DNA of 64,000 nucleotides, taken from NCBI GenBank assembly GCA_963696655.1, contig CAVOLB010000045.1, positions 41,003 to 105,002 on the forward strand. The letters run 5' to 3'. How positions within the stretch are numbered: the stretch's first letter is position 1; every line of letters begins with the position of its first letter. The translations under genes and the position numbers were made by a program. Source of the DNA: Hypericibacter sp963696655 (lineage in GTDB: Bacteria > Pseudomonadota > Alphaproteobacteria > Dongiales > Dongiaceae). This document shows positions 52,155 through 60,842 of the stretch, piece by piece. The notes under the pieces are model-generated. The model was not told where the DNA came from and ran no database searches. It worked only from the letters and a program-made list of their open reading frames with translations.

Positions 52155-53009
52155 ATGGCAAAACACTCGCCAGTCACCGGCCGCTACGTCACGATCGAAG
52201 TCGACGGCCTGGAATACAAGGTCTTCTATCTCCATAACGGCCAGGGCCAGCCGCTGGTCTGCCAGCACACCGCCGGCTGCCATAACCATCAGTGGCGCGG
52301 GCTGCTCGAGGACGAGGAGATCACCAAGAACTACAACGTGATCGCCTACGACCTCGCCCGCCACGGCAAGTCCGATCCCCCGCTCAACAGCGAATGGTGG
52401 AAGTCGGAATACAAGCTCACGGCCGACCATTATGTGAACTTCATCGTGAAGTTCTGCGACGCGCTCGAGCTCAAGAACCCGATCTTCATGGGCTCCTCCT
52501 TCGGCGGCAATGTCGCGCTGCAGCTGGCCCTGCGCCGCCCCGACCGCTTCAAGGCGGTGATCCCGGTCGAGGCCGCCGACTACGCGCCGGGCTTCTTCCT
52601 CGATTGGTGGCGCCATCCCCATGCCAATGCGGCGCAGGTCTGCGCCAGCGGCGTGTGGGACCTGATGGCGCCGCAGTCGCCCGAGATGGACCGCTGGCTC
52701 ACCTGGCACTATTACACGCAAGGCTCCGAGGCCTTCAAAGGCGACCTCTATTTCTATTCGGTCGATCACGACCTGCGGAAGCAGCTCGCGGACATCGACG
52801 GCAAGCGCTGCCCCGTCGTCATGATGACCGGCACCTACGATTATCTGACGCCGCCCGACGCGACCGAGAACACGGCCCGTCAGATCAAGAACGGCGTCTA
52901 TATCGAGATGACCGACATCGGCCATTTCCCGATGAGCGAGAACTATCCGCTGTTCCGGACCTACCTCAAGGAAGCCTTGAGGATCATCCGAGAACGGACT
53001 GGCGACTGA
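52155..53009 (+). CDS. Alpha/beta hydrolase
   Basis: A 284-residue hydrolase. It shows QHTAGCHNHQWRGLL (oxyanion region), VIAYDLARHGKSDPP, the nucleophile elbow FMGSSFGGNVALQLAL (Ser in GSSFGG), the acid in MTGTYDYLTPP and the His in DIGHFPMSENYP. It resembles carbon-carbon or ester hydrolases of the MhpC type in length. It lies between the SCP2-like gene and the lactonase-like gene. Confidence 0.88.
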   Translation: MAKHSPVTGRYVTIEVDGLEYKVFYLHNGQGQPLVCQHTAGCHNHQWRGLLEDEEITKNYNVIAYDLARHGKSDPPLNSEWWKSEYKLTADHYVNFIVKFCDALELKNPIFMGSSFGGNVALQLALRRPDRFKAVIPVEAADYAPGFFLDWWRHPHANAAQVCASGVWDLMAPQSPEMDRWLTWHYYTQGSEAFKGDLYFYSVDHDLRKQLADIDGKRCPVVMMTGTYDYLTPPDATENTARQIKNGVYIEMTDIGHFPMSENYPLFRTYLKEALRIIRERTGD

Positions 53010-53059
53010 CGATCGAGGCGTGACGGCAGGCGGGGACCCCGAGAACAGGATGCCATGAC

Positions 53060-54151
53060 ATGAAGATCATCGATTTCGGCAAGGACGGCGGCGGCAGCAA
53101 GAGCACCGCCAAAGATCGTCCGGAGCGGATGAAGATCCTGGAGTTCGGCGACGGGGCGCAAGGAGCGCGGCCGCCCTCGGGCTCTAGGATCGAAGTCAGG
53201 CCGGCTTCGGCCGCCCCGCAGCCGGAGACGAAATGGGAGCCGGCGACGGCGCCCGCCGCCAGCGCCAGCCTGGCGGCGGTGCCGAAACCGAAAGCGTCGC
53301 GGAGCCCCTTCGTCGGCTCCCGGTCGCTCAAGATGCATGTGCTCGATCTGGGCAAGCTGCGTCTCGACAAGAACTTCATGGTCGCGAACTCGACTGTGGC
53401 GATGGCCAAGAATCCGAACCCGCCGGGCAAGCTGATCGATATCCCGGTCTCGGCCTATTACATCGAGCATCCCGATGGCAACGTCCTGTTCGACACCGGT
53501 TGCCATCCCGACTGGGCCGGCCCCAACGGCCGCTGGCCGCAGAACCTGCAGGACGTCTTTCCGGTGATCGGGCCGGACGACTGCTATCTGCCGCACCGGC
53601 TGGAGGCGATGGGCATCGGGCCGAACCAGATCCGCCATGTGGTGCTGTCGCATCTTCATTGCGATCATGCCGGCTGCATCGAGTTCTTCCGCAAGTCGAA
53701 CATCGTCGTCCACGAGGACGAGTTCGCGGCGGCGGCCACGCATTACGCGAAGCGCGACCACAGCACGCCATATGCGCTGCGGGACGTCGAGACCTGGATC
53801 CGGCTCGACCTCAATTGGCGCGAGGTCGGCCGCGCGGAACCGGACCGCAACATCGTCGATGGCGTGAAGCTGCTCAATCTCGGCGCCGGCCATTCCTTCG
53901 GCATGCTGGGGATGATGGTGTCCTTGCGCGATTCTCCGAACGTGATCCTGGCGTCGGACGCCTGCTACACCGCGGAGAATTACGGGCCGCCGATGAAGCC
54001 CGCGGGCATCAGCTACGATTCCATCGGTGCCGCCCGCACGATCCAGCGGATCCGCTCGATGGCGGAAGCCAATCACGCCGAGGTCTGGTTCGGTCACGAC
54101 ATTCCGCAGTTCGAATCGCTGCGGAAGGCGTCGGAGGGCTGGTACGAGTGA
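53060..54151 (+). CDS. AHL-lactonase-like metallo-beta-lactamase-fold hydrolase with a repetitive N-terminal extension
   Basis: A 363-residue protein. The lactonase domain begins near residue 92 and has the dinuclear-zinc motif SHLHCDHAG (HxHxDH), VLFDTGCHPDW, LGAGHSFGMLG (His) and ILASDACY (Asp), in the arrangement of the AiiA/AttM lactonases. The first 90 residues are Ala/Pro-rich and contain KIIDFGKDGG at residue 2 and KILEFGDGAQ at 25, both like the domain's own first strand HVLDLGKL. Start ATG 53060; internal ATGs at these repeats are alternatives. It may hydrolyse acyl-homoserine lactones or another lactone; activity is untested. Confidence 0.85.
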   Translation: MKIIDFGKDGGGSKSTAKDRPERMKILEFGDGAQGARPPSGSRIEVRPASAAPQPETKWEPATAPAASASLAAVPKPKASRSPFVGSRSLKMHVLDLGKLRLDKNFMVANSTVAMAKNPNPPGKLIDIPVSAYYIEHPDGNVLFDTGCHPDWAGPNGRWPQNLQDVFPVIGPDDCYLPHRLEAMGIGPNQIRHVVLSHLHCDHAGCIEFFRKSNIVVHEDEFAAAATHYAKRDHSTPYALRDVETWIRLDLNWREVGRAEPDRNIVDGVKLLNLGAGHSFGMLGMMVSLRDSPNVILASDACYTAENYGPPMKPAGISYDSIGAARTIQRIRSMAEANHAEVWFGHDIPQFESLRKASEGWYE

Positions 54152-54253
54152 CGGCGCCGTCCGGGCCGGGGGGCCGGGATCGGCGGTTTCATTTGAGGAG
54201 GCTGGCGATCATGCAGCGACGGGAACGGGGATAAGCGGGCAGGGCCGGATTGC

Positions 54254-55153
54254 GTGAAAGGGACGCCCGAGACCGCCGCGTTGGCGGAAGGGGCGATCCG
54301 GGGGGAATCTCAAGTGCGCGAGTTTATCTTGCCGGAATTCGGATCGAAGAAGCAGCTCACCAAACTGCCCATCGGCGTCGGCGAAAAGGGCGTTCCCGCC
54401 CTCATTCGCGGCAGCCGGGTGCTCGATGCCGTGGTCGCGTCGGACCAGCCTCTGACCGTCTCGGATCTGGCGCGGAAACTGAGCCTGCCCAAGAGCACGG
54501 TTCACGGGCTCTGCGGCACCCTGGTCGATCTGGGGCTGCTCGCCAAGCGCAGCGGCAACTCCTTCCTGATCGGGCCGCATGTCATGCGCTGGGCCAATGC
54601 GTTCCTGGCCCAGACCGATCTGACCGCCGAGTTCTCCTCGCTCTGGGACAGCCTCACCGTCCTCTCCGACGAGACCATCACGCTCTCCGTGCTGGACGGC
54701 TCGGAGGTGGTCTATATCGCCTGCCGCAACAGCTCCTCGTCGCTGGGCATCACCTTCCGGATCGGGATGCGGCTGCCCGCCCCCTTCACCGCGACAGGCA
54801 AGGCGATCCTGAGCACCATGTCGGACGCGCAGGTGCGCAAGCTCCTGGCTGGCCACTGGCCGCAGCCCCTGACATCGCGCAGCGTCAAGAATATCGAGGG
54901 TCTGATGGCGGAGCTCGCCGACTGCCGGCGCCGCGGCTTCTCGATCGACGACGGCCAGACGCGGGACGGCATGTATTGCTTCGGCACGGCCGTGCGCGAT
55001 TCCTCGAACCAGGTGGTGGCGGGCGTCGCCGTCAGCCTGCTGGCGACGCGCGTCGACGACCGCACCACCGATCTCGCGGCCAAGAGCATCCAGACCATCG
55101 CCCATCAGTTCTCGGTGCGCCTCGGCGCCGACATGAAGAAGCTGCCGGCTTGA
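54254..55153 (+). CDS. IclR-family transcriptional regulator
   Basis: A 299-residue regulator. The N-terminal HTH (about 55-110) reads VPALIRGSRVLDAVVASDQP and TVSDLARKLSLPKSTVHGLC. The C-terminal GAF-like IclR domain has RIGMRLPAPFTATGKAILS and RRRGFSIDDGQTRDGMYCFG. GTG 54254 starts the frame; a GTG at 54314 preceded by GGGGGGAA is another option. It converges with the M24 gene and probably regulates the catabolic genes to its right. Confidence 0.9.
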   Translation: MKGTPETAALAEGAIRGESQVREFILPEFGSKKQLTKLPIGVGEKGVPALIRGSRVLDAVVASDQPLTVSDLARKLSLPKSTVHGLCGTLVDLGLLAKRSGNSFLIGPHVMRWANAFLAQTDLTAEFSSLWDSLTVLSDETITLSVLDGSEVVYIACRNSSSSLGITFRIGMRLPAPFTATGKAILSTMSDAQVRKLLAGHWPQPLTSRSVKNIEGLMAELADCRRRGFSIDDGQTRDGMYCFGTAVRDSSNQVVAGVAVSLLATRVDDRTTDLAAKSIQTIAHQFSVRLGADMKKLPA

Positions 55154-55174
55154 GCCCCGTCCTGCGCCGGCACT

Positions 55175-56407
55175 TCAGTCGTAATGGTCTTCCAACGGGT
55201 AGTCGGAAAGCAGCAGCGGTCCCTCGGCCGTGATCCAGACCGGCTGCTCCAACTTCACGCCCTCGTTTCCACCCACTGCGCCGACATAGCTTTCGCAGCA
55301 GACCACCATGTTCTCCTCGAACATCCCGTCATAGGCGCCCCATTCCTCGTCCTCGGGATACCAGATCAGCGGATATTCGACATTGAGCCCGCAGCCATGG
55401 GCCAGGTCGGCATAGCGGTTGGGGAGATAGATCTCGGGCAGCGCATAAGCTTTCGCGGAGAACTCGAGGAAGCGGAGGCCGGGCCGGAGCAGCGCGATGT
55501 TGTGATCGAGCTGGGCACGCGACGTCGCATAGAGCCGGCGCTGCGCGTCGCTGGGCCTGCCGCCGCCGAGGACCCAGGCGCGCGAGATGTCGGTATAGAA
55601 GCCCATTGGCCCGATCAGGTCGGTGTCGAAAGAGAGCATCTCGCCCTTCTGCATCGGCCGGTCCGAGGCCTCCTGGAACCAGGGGTTGGTGCGGGGGCCT
55701 GCGGTCAGCAGCCGGGTCTCGGGATATTCGCCGCCGCGCGCGAGGCTCGCCTTGAGCAGCAGGCCGAAGGCCGCCTGCTCGGTCGTTCCCGGTACTATGG
55801 CGCTGCGCATCTCGGCGACCGCTCCATCGCAGGCCTCGAAGGAGCGTTTCATCGCGCGGATCTCCTCGATCGATTTCTGCGCCCGCGCGCGCTCCAGCAT
55901 GATCTTGCCGTCGACCAGGGCCAGGCCTCGAGCCTGCAAGGCCAGCGCCGTGGGCACGTCGAAGCGATCGATTGCAAGGCGCCGGTTGGCGCCGCCATGG
56001 GCGCGCATCAGCGCGTCGATCTCGCCGGCCCATTTGTGCGCGATCTCGTCGGCACGCTCGGCCACGATCACATAGTCGGCCGACCAGGCGGGCCTGATCT
56101 CGTCGATGGTCTCGAGGCCGGCCGCGAGATGCTTGCTCGTCGCCAGATCGAACAGCACGCAAGGTCCGTTAGCGGCGACGAAGGCATAGCGGACGAAATT
56201 ATGCATGGTCCAGACCTGCATGTTCCGGCTGCCGGTGGCGTAGCGCAGATTGATCGGATCGAAGATCAAGGCCGCGGGCACATCATGCTCGGTCAGCTTG
56301 CGCCGCAGCCGCGCCAGCCGGTCGCGCCGGATCGCCGCCTCGTCGATCGGCCGCCGGTCGGCGAGGAGCGCCTTGGCTTGCGCAAGCGAGAGGGAATCGG
56401 AGGGCAC
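55175..56407 (-). CDS. M24 peptidase-fold protein, DddP-like
   Basis: A 410-residue protein with a creatinase-type N-terminal domain (VPAALIFDPINLRYATGSRN) and a pita-bread C-terminal domain. The metal ligands are Asp261, Asp263, Asp273 (SFDTDLIGPMGFYTDISR), His337 (LAHGCGLNVEYP), Glu372 and Glu387 (CESYVGAVGGNEGVKLE). Their spacing equals that of the DMSP lyase DddP (295, 297, 307, 371, 406, 421 as I recall for the Ruegeria enzyme), with offset 34 throughout. The DddP catalytic aspartate (377) is Val343 here, so DMSP cleavage is unlikely. The GTG at 56405-56407 is one base after the stop of the enolase-superfamily gene; the two are an operon. The open frame runs 33 codons further without a conserved start. 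Confidence 0.85.
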   Translation of the reverse strand: MPSDSLSLAQAKALLADRRPIDEAAIRRDRLARLRRKLTEHDVPAALIFDPINLRYATGSRNMQVWTMHNFVRYAFVAANGPCVLFDLATSKHLAAGLETIDEIRPAWSADYVIVAERADEIAHKWAGEIDALMRAHGGANRRLAIDRFDVPTALALQARGLALVDGKIMLERARAQKSIEEIRAMKRSFEACDGAVAEMRSAIVPGTTEQAAFGLLLKASLARGGEYPETRLLTAGPRTNPWFQEASDRPMQKGEMLSFDTDLIGPMGFYTDISRAWVLGGGRPSDAQRRLYATSRAQLDHNIALLRPGLRFLEFSAKAYALPEIYLPNRYADLAHGCGLNVEYPLIWYPEDEEWGAYDGMFEENMVVCCESYVGAVGGNEGVKLEQPVWITAEGPLLLSDYPLEDHYD

Positions 56408-56408
56408 G

Positions 56409-57527
56409 CTAGCCCGCGACCGCGAAGGGCTGGCCCAGCGCCTTCTCATCCACCTCGATCCCGAGACCCTTTCCGCGCGGCGCCGCCATGGAGCCGTCGC
56501 GAGCATCGAAGACCTTCTCCGCGAAGCCGGGCCTGGTGTGGCGCGTCGTCACCCAATTGTAGAAGTCGCAGGTGTGCTGGCGGATGCCCTCAGGCGTGGA
56601 CATCATCAGATGCGCCGTCGCCGCGGTGTTGAGCTCGGCGCCGCCGGTGTCCTCGATCGTGACGCCGAGCCCGAGCGCTGCGGCCGTGTCGCGGATGAGC
56701 TTGGCCTTGGTCACGCCGCCCACCCGCGCCACCTTGATGGTGATGCCGTCGATCAGCCGGTCGCTCCAGGCGCGCATGAAGACATTGAGGCTGTCGATGG
56801 TCTCGTCCAGCACCAGCGGCCGGTCGCAATGGCGGCGCACCGCGAGATTGGCCTCGTAGGAGGCGCAAGGCTGCTCCAGCGTGTAATCGAGATCGCGGGT
56901 GGCGCGCAGGAACTCGATCGCCTGCTGCTGGCGCCAGGCGGCGTTGGCGTCGGCGAAAATGACGGTTCCCGCCGGCACCGCGCCCAGCACCGCTTCCATC
57001 CGCGCGATATCGTCCTTGACCTCGAGCCCCACCTTCACCTGGATCCGGCGATAGCCCTCGGCGATGTATTTTTTCGCGCGCGCCGCCATGGCCTCGGGGG
57101 CCGCCTGCGGCACCGAGCGGTAGAGCGCCATGCGCTCGCCGAAGCGCCCGCCCAAGGCTTCTGCCAGCGGAATGCCGGCCTGCTGCGCCTTCAGGTCCCA
57201 GCAGGCCATGTCGAGGGCGGCCTTCGCGTAAGGATGGCCGTTCAGCAGCAGGTCCAGGCGCTCATTGACGAGGTCGACCTGCGCCGGATCCATGCCGATC
57301 AGCGCCGGCGCCAGCTCCGTCATGCCGGCCCTGGCGCCGCCGAGGAAGGACGGGTCGTAGAACGAGCCCAGCGGCGCCATCTCGCCCCAGCCGGTCAGGC
57401 CCGCATCGGTCTCGATCTTGGCGATGCTGGATTCGAAGCCTTCGGCCGAGCGCCCGCCCGAGCAGGTATAGGTGCCGTCGCGAAAGGGCTGGCTCTGGGC
57501 GAATAGCGTGACTTTCGTGATCTTCAC
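56409..57527 (-). CDS. Mandelate racemase/muconate lactonizing enzyme family protein, cis-3-hydroxyproline dehydratase-like
   Basis: A 372-residue enolase-superfamily enzyme. The barrel motifs are IQVKVGLEV (the KxK motif with Gln for the first Lys), the metal ligands in FADANAAW, YTLEQPCAS and LVLDETIDS, and the second Lys in GITIKVARVGG. A Gln-x-Lys motif instead of Lys-x-Lys is what I associate with cis-3-hydroxy-L-proline dehydratases, as opposed to betaine epimerases; the reaction is therefore likely proton abstraction from a proline-like amino acid, with low certainty. It follows the LysR gene and precedes the M24 gene on the same strand. Confidence 0.82.
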   Translation of the reverse strand: MKITKVTLFAQSQPFRDGTYTCSGGRSAEGFESSIAKIETDAGLTGWGEMAPLGSFYDPSFLGGARAGMTELAPALIGMDPAQVDLVNERLDLLLNGHPYAKAALDMACWDLKAQQAGIPLAEALGGRFGERMALYRSVPQAAPEAMAARAKKYIAEGYRRIQVKVGLEVKDDIARMEAVLGAVPAGTVIFADANAAWRQQQAIEFLRATRDLDYTLEQPCASYEANLAVRRHCDRPLVLDETIDSLNVFMRAWSDRLIDGITIKVARVGGVTKAKLIRDTAAALGLGVTIEDTGGAELNTAATAHLMMSTPEGIRQHTCDFYNWVTTRHTRPGFAEKVFDARDGSMAAPRGKGLGIEVDEKALGQPFAVAG

Positions 57528-57590
57528 AAATCGGCTCCCGGGGATGAAGACCCGCCTACTCTAATCCAGCCGCCGGCCCTGTCATGAGGC

Positions 57591-58493
57591 TTAGAGATCG
57601 CGCCGGAGCCACTCGATGAAGGAGAGGACGGTTCGCTTCTGGCTGCGCGAATGCGGATGAACCGCGCAATAGGCATAGCCCAAGGGGAGTCTTTGCGGGA
57701 ACGGGGCCAGGAGGCGACCGTCCGCCAGCTCGTCGCGCGCCAGCAGCCGCTGCCCCAGGGCCACGCCGAAGCCCGACAGCGCGAGATCGATGGCCAGACT
57801 CGACATCCCCACCCTGTGGCCGAGGCCCAGTTGCGGCGCGCGCTCGCTGCCGGTCGCGTCGAACCATTCGGCCCAGGTCGGGTAGGACGCGAAGCTGGCG
57901 CCCCAATCGACATGGATCAGATCCTGGTCCGGGATCGAGCCGGGCTGGCCCGCCTGGAAACGACCGCGCGCGAGGAATTCCGGCGAGCAGAGCGGCAGCA
58001 CCTCGTCCTGCAGGAGCGGGATCGTGACCAGCTCGGGATAGAGATGCTGCCCATAGCTGATCCGCAGATCGATATGGTGCCGGGTGAAATCCACCGGATC
58101 GTCCTCGACCCGGATCTCGCAGCGGATGTCGGGCTCCATCGCGAGGAATCCCTCCAGGCGGCGATTGAGCCATCGCACCGCGACCGAGGGCAGGGTGCTG
58201 ATCACGAAGCGGGAGGGCAGGTTCCCCTCCAGCATCCGCTGCGTCATGGCCGAGAGACGGTCGATGATTTCGGCGCTGTCGGCATAGAGCGCCAGGCCGG
58301 CATCGGTCAGCTGGAGCTGGTTGTTGCGGCGATCGAAGAGGCGCTTCGAGAAGAATTCTTCGAGGATCTTGACCTGCTGGCTGATGGCACCCGGCGTCAC
58401 GCCCAGCTCGCGGGCCGCGAGGCTGAAGCCGCCATGGCGGGCGCTTGCTTCGAAGGCCTTCACGGCGTTGAGGGGCGGCAGGCGCCGGGTCAT
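57591..58493 (-). CDS. LysR-family transcriptional regulator, GcvA-like
   Basis: A 300-residue regulator. The HTH reads PLNAVKAFEASARHGGFSLA followed by ARELGVTPGAISQQVKILEE, typical of the GcvA group, and the effector domain contains PDIRCEIRVEDDPVDFTRHH. It is divergent from the Rieske oxygenase gene, with 124 AT-rich bases between them that must hold both promoters. It is upstream of the enolase-superfamily and M24 genes on its own strand and probably controls both arms. Confidence 0.92.
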   Translation of the reverse strand: MTRRLPPLNAVKAFEASARHGGFSLAARELGVTPGAISQQVKILEEFFSKRLFDRRNNQLQLTDAGLALYADSAEIIDRLSAMTQRMLEGNLPSRFVISTLPSVAVRWLNRRLEGFLAMEPDIRCEIRVEDDPVDFTRHHIDLRISYGQHLYPELVTIPLLQDEVLPLCSPEFLARGRFQAGQPGSIPDQDLIHVDWGASFASYPTWAEWFDATGSERAPQLGLGHRVGMSSLAIDLALSGFGVALGQRLLARDELADGRLLAPFPQRLPLGYAYCAVHPHSRSQKRTVLSFIEWLRRDL

Positions 58494-58617
58494 GGCGATG
58501 AGGAGTCTCTCAAGTTCTTATACAAATTCTATTGGAATATGATTATTTCTGCAATGCGATCTGAGTTTTTCTGTAGGTATAGTGTCTCCAGCCCCTCACC
58601 GGGGCGGCGGAGAAGAG

Positions 58618-59769
58618 ATGGACGACAACGTCATCCGGGAGCTCGGCGAGGCTCTCGATCGCTCCCGAACCCAGACCTATGACCGGGCCTGGTCGATGCC
58701 GCGGGCGTTCTACACCGATCCGCGGGTGGTGGCCCTCGAGCGGGACCAGCTGTTCCTGCGGGAGTGGGTCTGCATCGGCCGCGCCGAGGAACTCGCGCAG
58801 GCCGGCGACTTCGTGACCTTCCAGATCGGCAGCGAGCCGGTCGTCGCCATCCATGGCGAGGACGGCACGATCCGCGCCTTCTCCAATGTCTGCCGCCACC
58901 GCGGCGCGATCGTCGCCACCGGGCGCGGCAACCAGAAGCGCCTCGTCTGCCCCTATCACCATTGGTCCTACGACAGCCGAGGCCGCCTCGCCGGTGCGCC
59001 GGGCATCGGGGAGCGCGCCGATTTCGACCGCCGCGATTGCCGGCTGCCGGAATTCGCCTGCACGCTGTGGCAGGGTTTCCTGTTCGTGTCCTGCGCTGCG
59101 AACCCGCGTCCCCTGGCGCCGCAGCTGGCCGGGCTCGAAGCCTTGATCGCGCCCTATCATCTCGAGCAGATGGCAGTCCGATACGCGGCCGAGGAAATCT
59201 GGGAGACCAACTGGAAGTGCCTCGTCGAGAATTTCATGGAGGGCTATCACCTCACGCCGCTCCATCCCGAGACGCTGCATCCGGTCAACCCGACGCGGCT
59301 CTGCCGGCACTTCGCGCCGGGCGACGCCTATTTCGGTTACAACGCCGGCTTCTCGCCGACGCTGCCGCGATCGCAGAAGGGTCATCCGGATCTGACCGAC
59401 GCCGAGGTCGATAACTGCGTCATGTTCGCGGTGCCGCCCGGCCTCGTCGTCGGCTGCGCCGGCGACTACAGCTCGTTCCTCTGCATCCAGCCCGAAGCGA
59501 CCGACCGCGTGCGCGTGAAGATGGGCCTCATCTTCTTCGGCCCCGACTGGCCGCAGGACAAGGTCGATTGGGCCATCGACCTGTTCCAGCGAACCATGGC
59601 GGAAGACAAGGCGGTGCTGCTCCGGCTGATGCGGGGCCTGAATTCCCGCCATCACGCGGCGGGGCCGCTGGCCGCCGCCGACCTCGAAGGGCCGGTGCTG
59701 GATTTCTATAGGTATCTCGGCTCCCGCCTCGCCGCCTCGATGTTATCCGCCACCCCGAGACCGTCATGA
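58618..59769 (+). CDS. Rieske non-haem iron oxygenase, large subunit type
   Basis: A 383-residue oxygenase. The N-terminal Rieske domain has the 2Fe-2S ligands CRHRG and CPYHHWSYDSRG (CxH and CxxH). The catalytic domain has NWKCLVENFMEGYHLTPLHP with the two His of the mononuclear iron, and the bridging acidic residue is in ENF. The overall length and the FMEGYH motif fit the demethylase/hydroxylase group that includes glycine betaine and stachydrine demethylases. GGAGAAG precedes ATG 58618. A reductase partner is not found nearby. Its last bases overlap the next oxygenase gene (ATGA). Confidence 0.9.
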   Translation: MDDNVIRELGEALDRSRTQTYDRAWSMPRAFYTDPRVVALERDQLFLREWVCIGRAEELAQAGDFVTFQIGSEPVVAIHGEDGTIRAFSNVCRHRGAIVATGRGNQKRLVCPYHHWSYDSRGRLAGAPGIGERADFDRRDCRLPEFACTLWQGFLFVSCAANPRPLAPQLAGLEALIAPYHLEQMAVRYAAEEIWETNWKCLVENFMEGYHLTPLHPETLHPVNPTRLCRHFAPGDAYFGYNAGFSPTLPRSQKGHPDLTDAEVDNCVMFAVPPGLVVGCAGDYSSFLCIQPEATDRVRVKMGLIFFGPDWPQDKVDWAIDLFQRTMAEDKAVLLRLMRGLNSRHHAAGPLAAADLEGPVLDFYRYLGSRLAASMLSATPRPS

Positions 59770-60554
59770 GAAACCTCCTCGACCTGGAGCGCTACCCGAT
59801 CGACCGCCTCGATTCGCCGGAGGCGAAGGCGCTCGTTGCCCGCTGCCAGGCGGACCTGGACGAGCAGGGCATGTTCGATCTCGAGGATTTCGTACGCCGC
59901 GAGGTGATCGAGGCTTGCGCCGAGGAGATGCGACCGCGGATGCATCGCGAATCCTTCACGCATACGCGCAGCCACAATGTCTATTTCCAGAAGGACGTCC
60001 CCGGCGTCTCGCCCGATCACCCCGCGCTCCGGCAGGTCGACACCACGCACCACACTCTCTGTGGCGATCAGCTCGGCAATTCGCCCCTGCGCCGGATCTA
60101 TGAGTGGAAGCCGCTGGCCGACTTCCTCAGCCGCGCGCTGAAACTGCCGGCGCTGCATGTGATGGATGACCCGTTGGCCCGCATCAATGTCATCGGTTAT
60201 CGCGCCGGCGAGACGCTGAACTGGCATTTCGACCGATCGCAATTCACGACCACGCTCCTGATCCAGGCTCCTGAAGCCGGCGGCGAGTTCCAGTATCGCA
60301 GCGATCTGCGCTCGGAAACCGATCGCAACTTCGACGGCGTCGCGCGCGTCCTGCGCGGCGAAGACCCGGCCGTTCGTACCCGGGGCGTGAAGCCGGGGAC
60401 GCTGAATGTCTTCAAGGGCAAGAACACGTTGCACCGGATCACCCCGCCGGTTGGCGAGAGGGCGCGCCTGATCGCCATCTTCTCCTACTATGAGCGGCCC
60501 GGCGTCAGCTTCAGCGCCGAGGAACGTCGCGGCTTCTACGGGCGCACGGGCTAA
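59766..60554 (+). CDS. HalD/BesD-type Fe(II)/2-oxoglutarate oxygenase with a hydroxylase-like HxD motif
   Basis: A 262-residue oxygenase. The metal ligands are His154 and Asp156 (LNWHFDRSQF) and His223 (NTLHRITPP), with Arg234 (ERARLIAIFSYY) to hold 2-oxoglutarate. BesD-type amino acid halogenases have Gly in place of the Asp to leave room for chloride; Asp156 here indicates hydroxylation. The substrate family is free amino acids, which fits the cluster. It is translationally coupled to the Rieske gene. Confidence 0.85.
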   Translation: MRNLLDLERYPIDRLDSPEAKALVARCQADLDEQGMFDLEDFVRREVIEACAEEMRPRMHRESFTHTRSHNVYFQKDVPGVSPDHPALRQVDTTHHTLCGDQLGNSPLRRIYEWKPLADFLSRALKLPALHVMDDPLARINVIGYRAGETLNWHFDRSQFTTTLLIQAPEAGGEFQYRSDLRSETDRNFDGVARVLRGEDPAVRTRGVKPGTLNVFKGKNTLHRITPPVGERARLIAIFSYYERPGVSFSAEERRGFYGRTG

Positions 60555-60842
60555 GCCGGGCGCCCGGCAAGGCAAGCTGGTTCCCCGGACAGGTATTCCG
60601 TCCTGGGGCGGATTTCGAACGGGTCCGAGCCCGGCGGCACGGGGTTCCGGTCCGGATTGGTTTCCGGATGGCAATGTTATTTCTTGTGGGCAGGAACGGA
60701 GCGCCTCGCGCTAGGATAGCGGCGGGATTTCGGGAGCATTGCCATCGACCGAAGCGCGGATGAAGCGGCTCAACCGACCTTCCGCGGCCGGATCGCTCTA
60801 TGTTAACGTGTTGAAAACAAACACAGACTGGGAGACTTCAAA

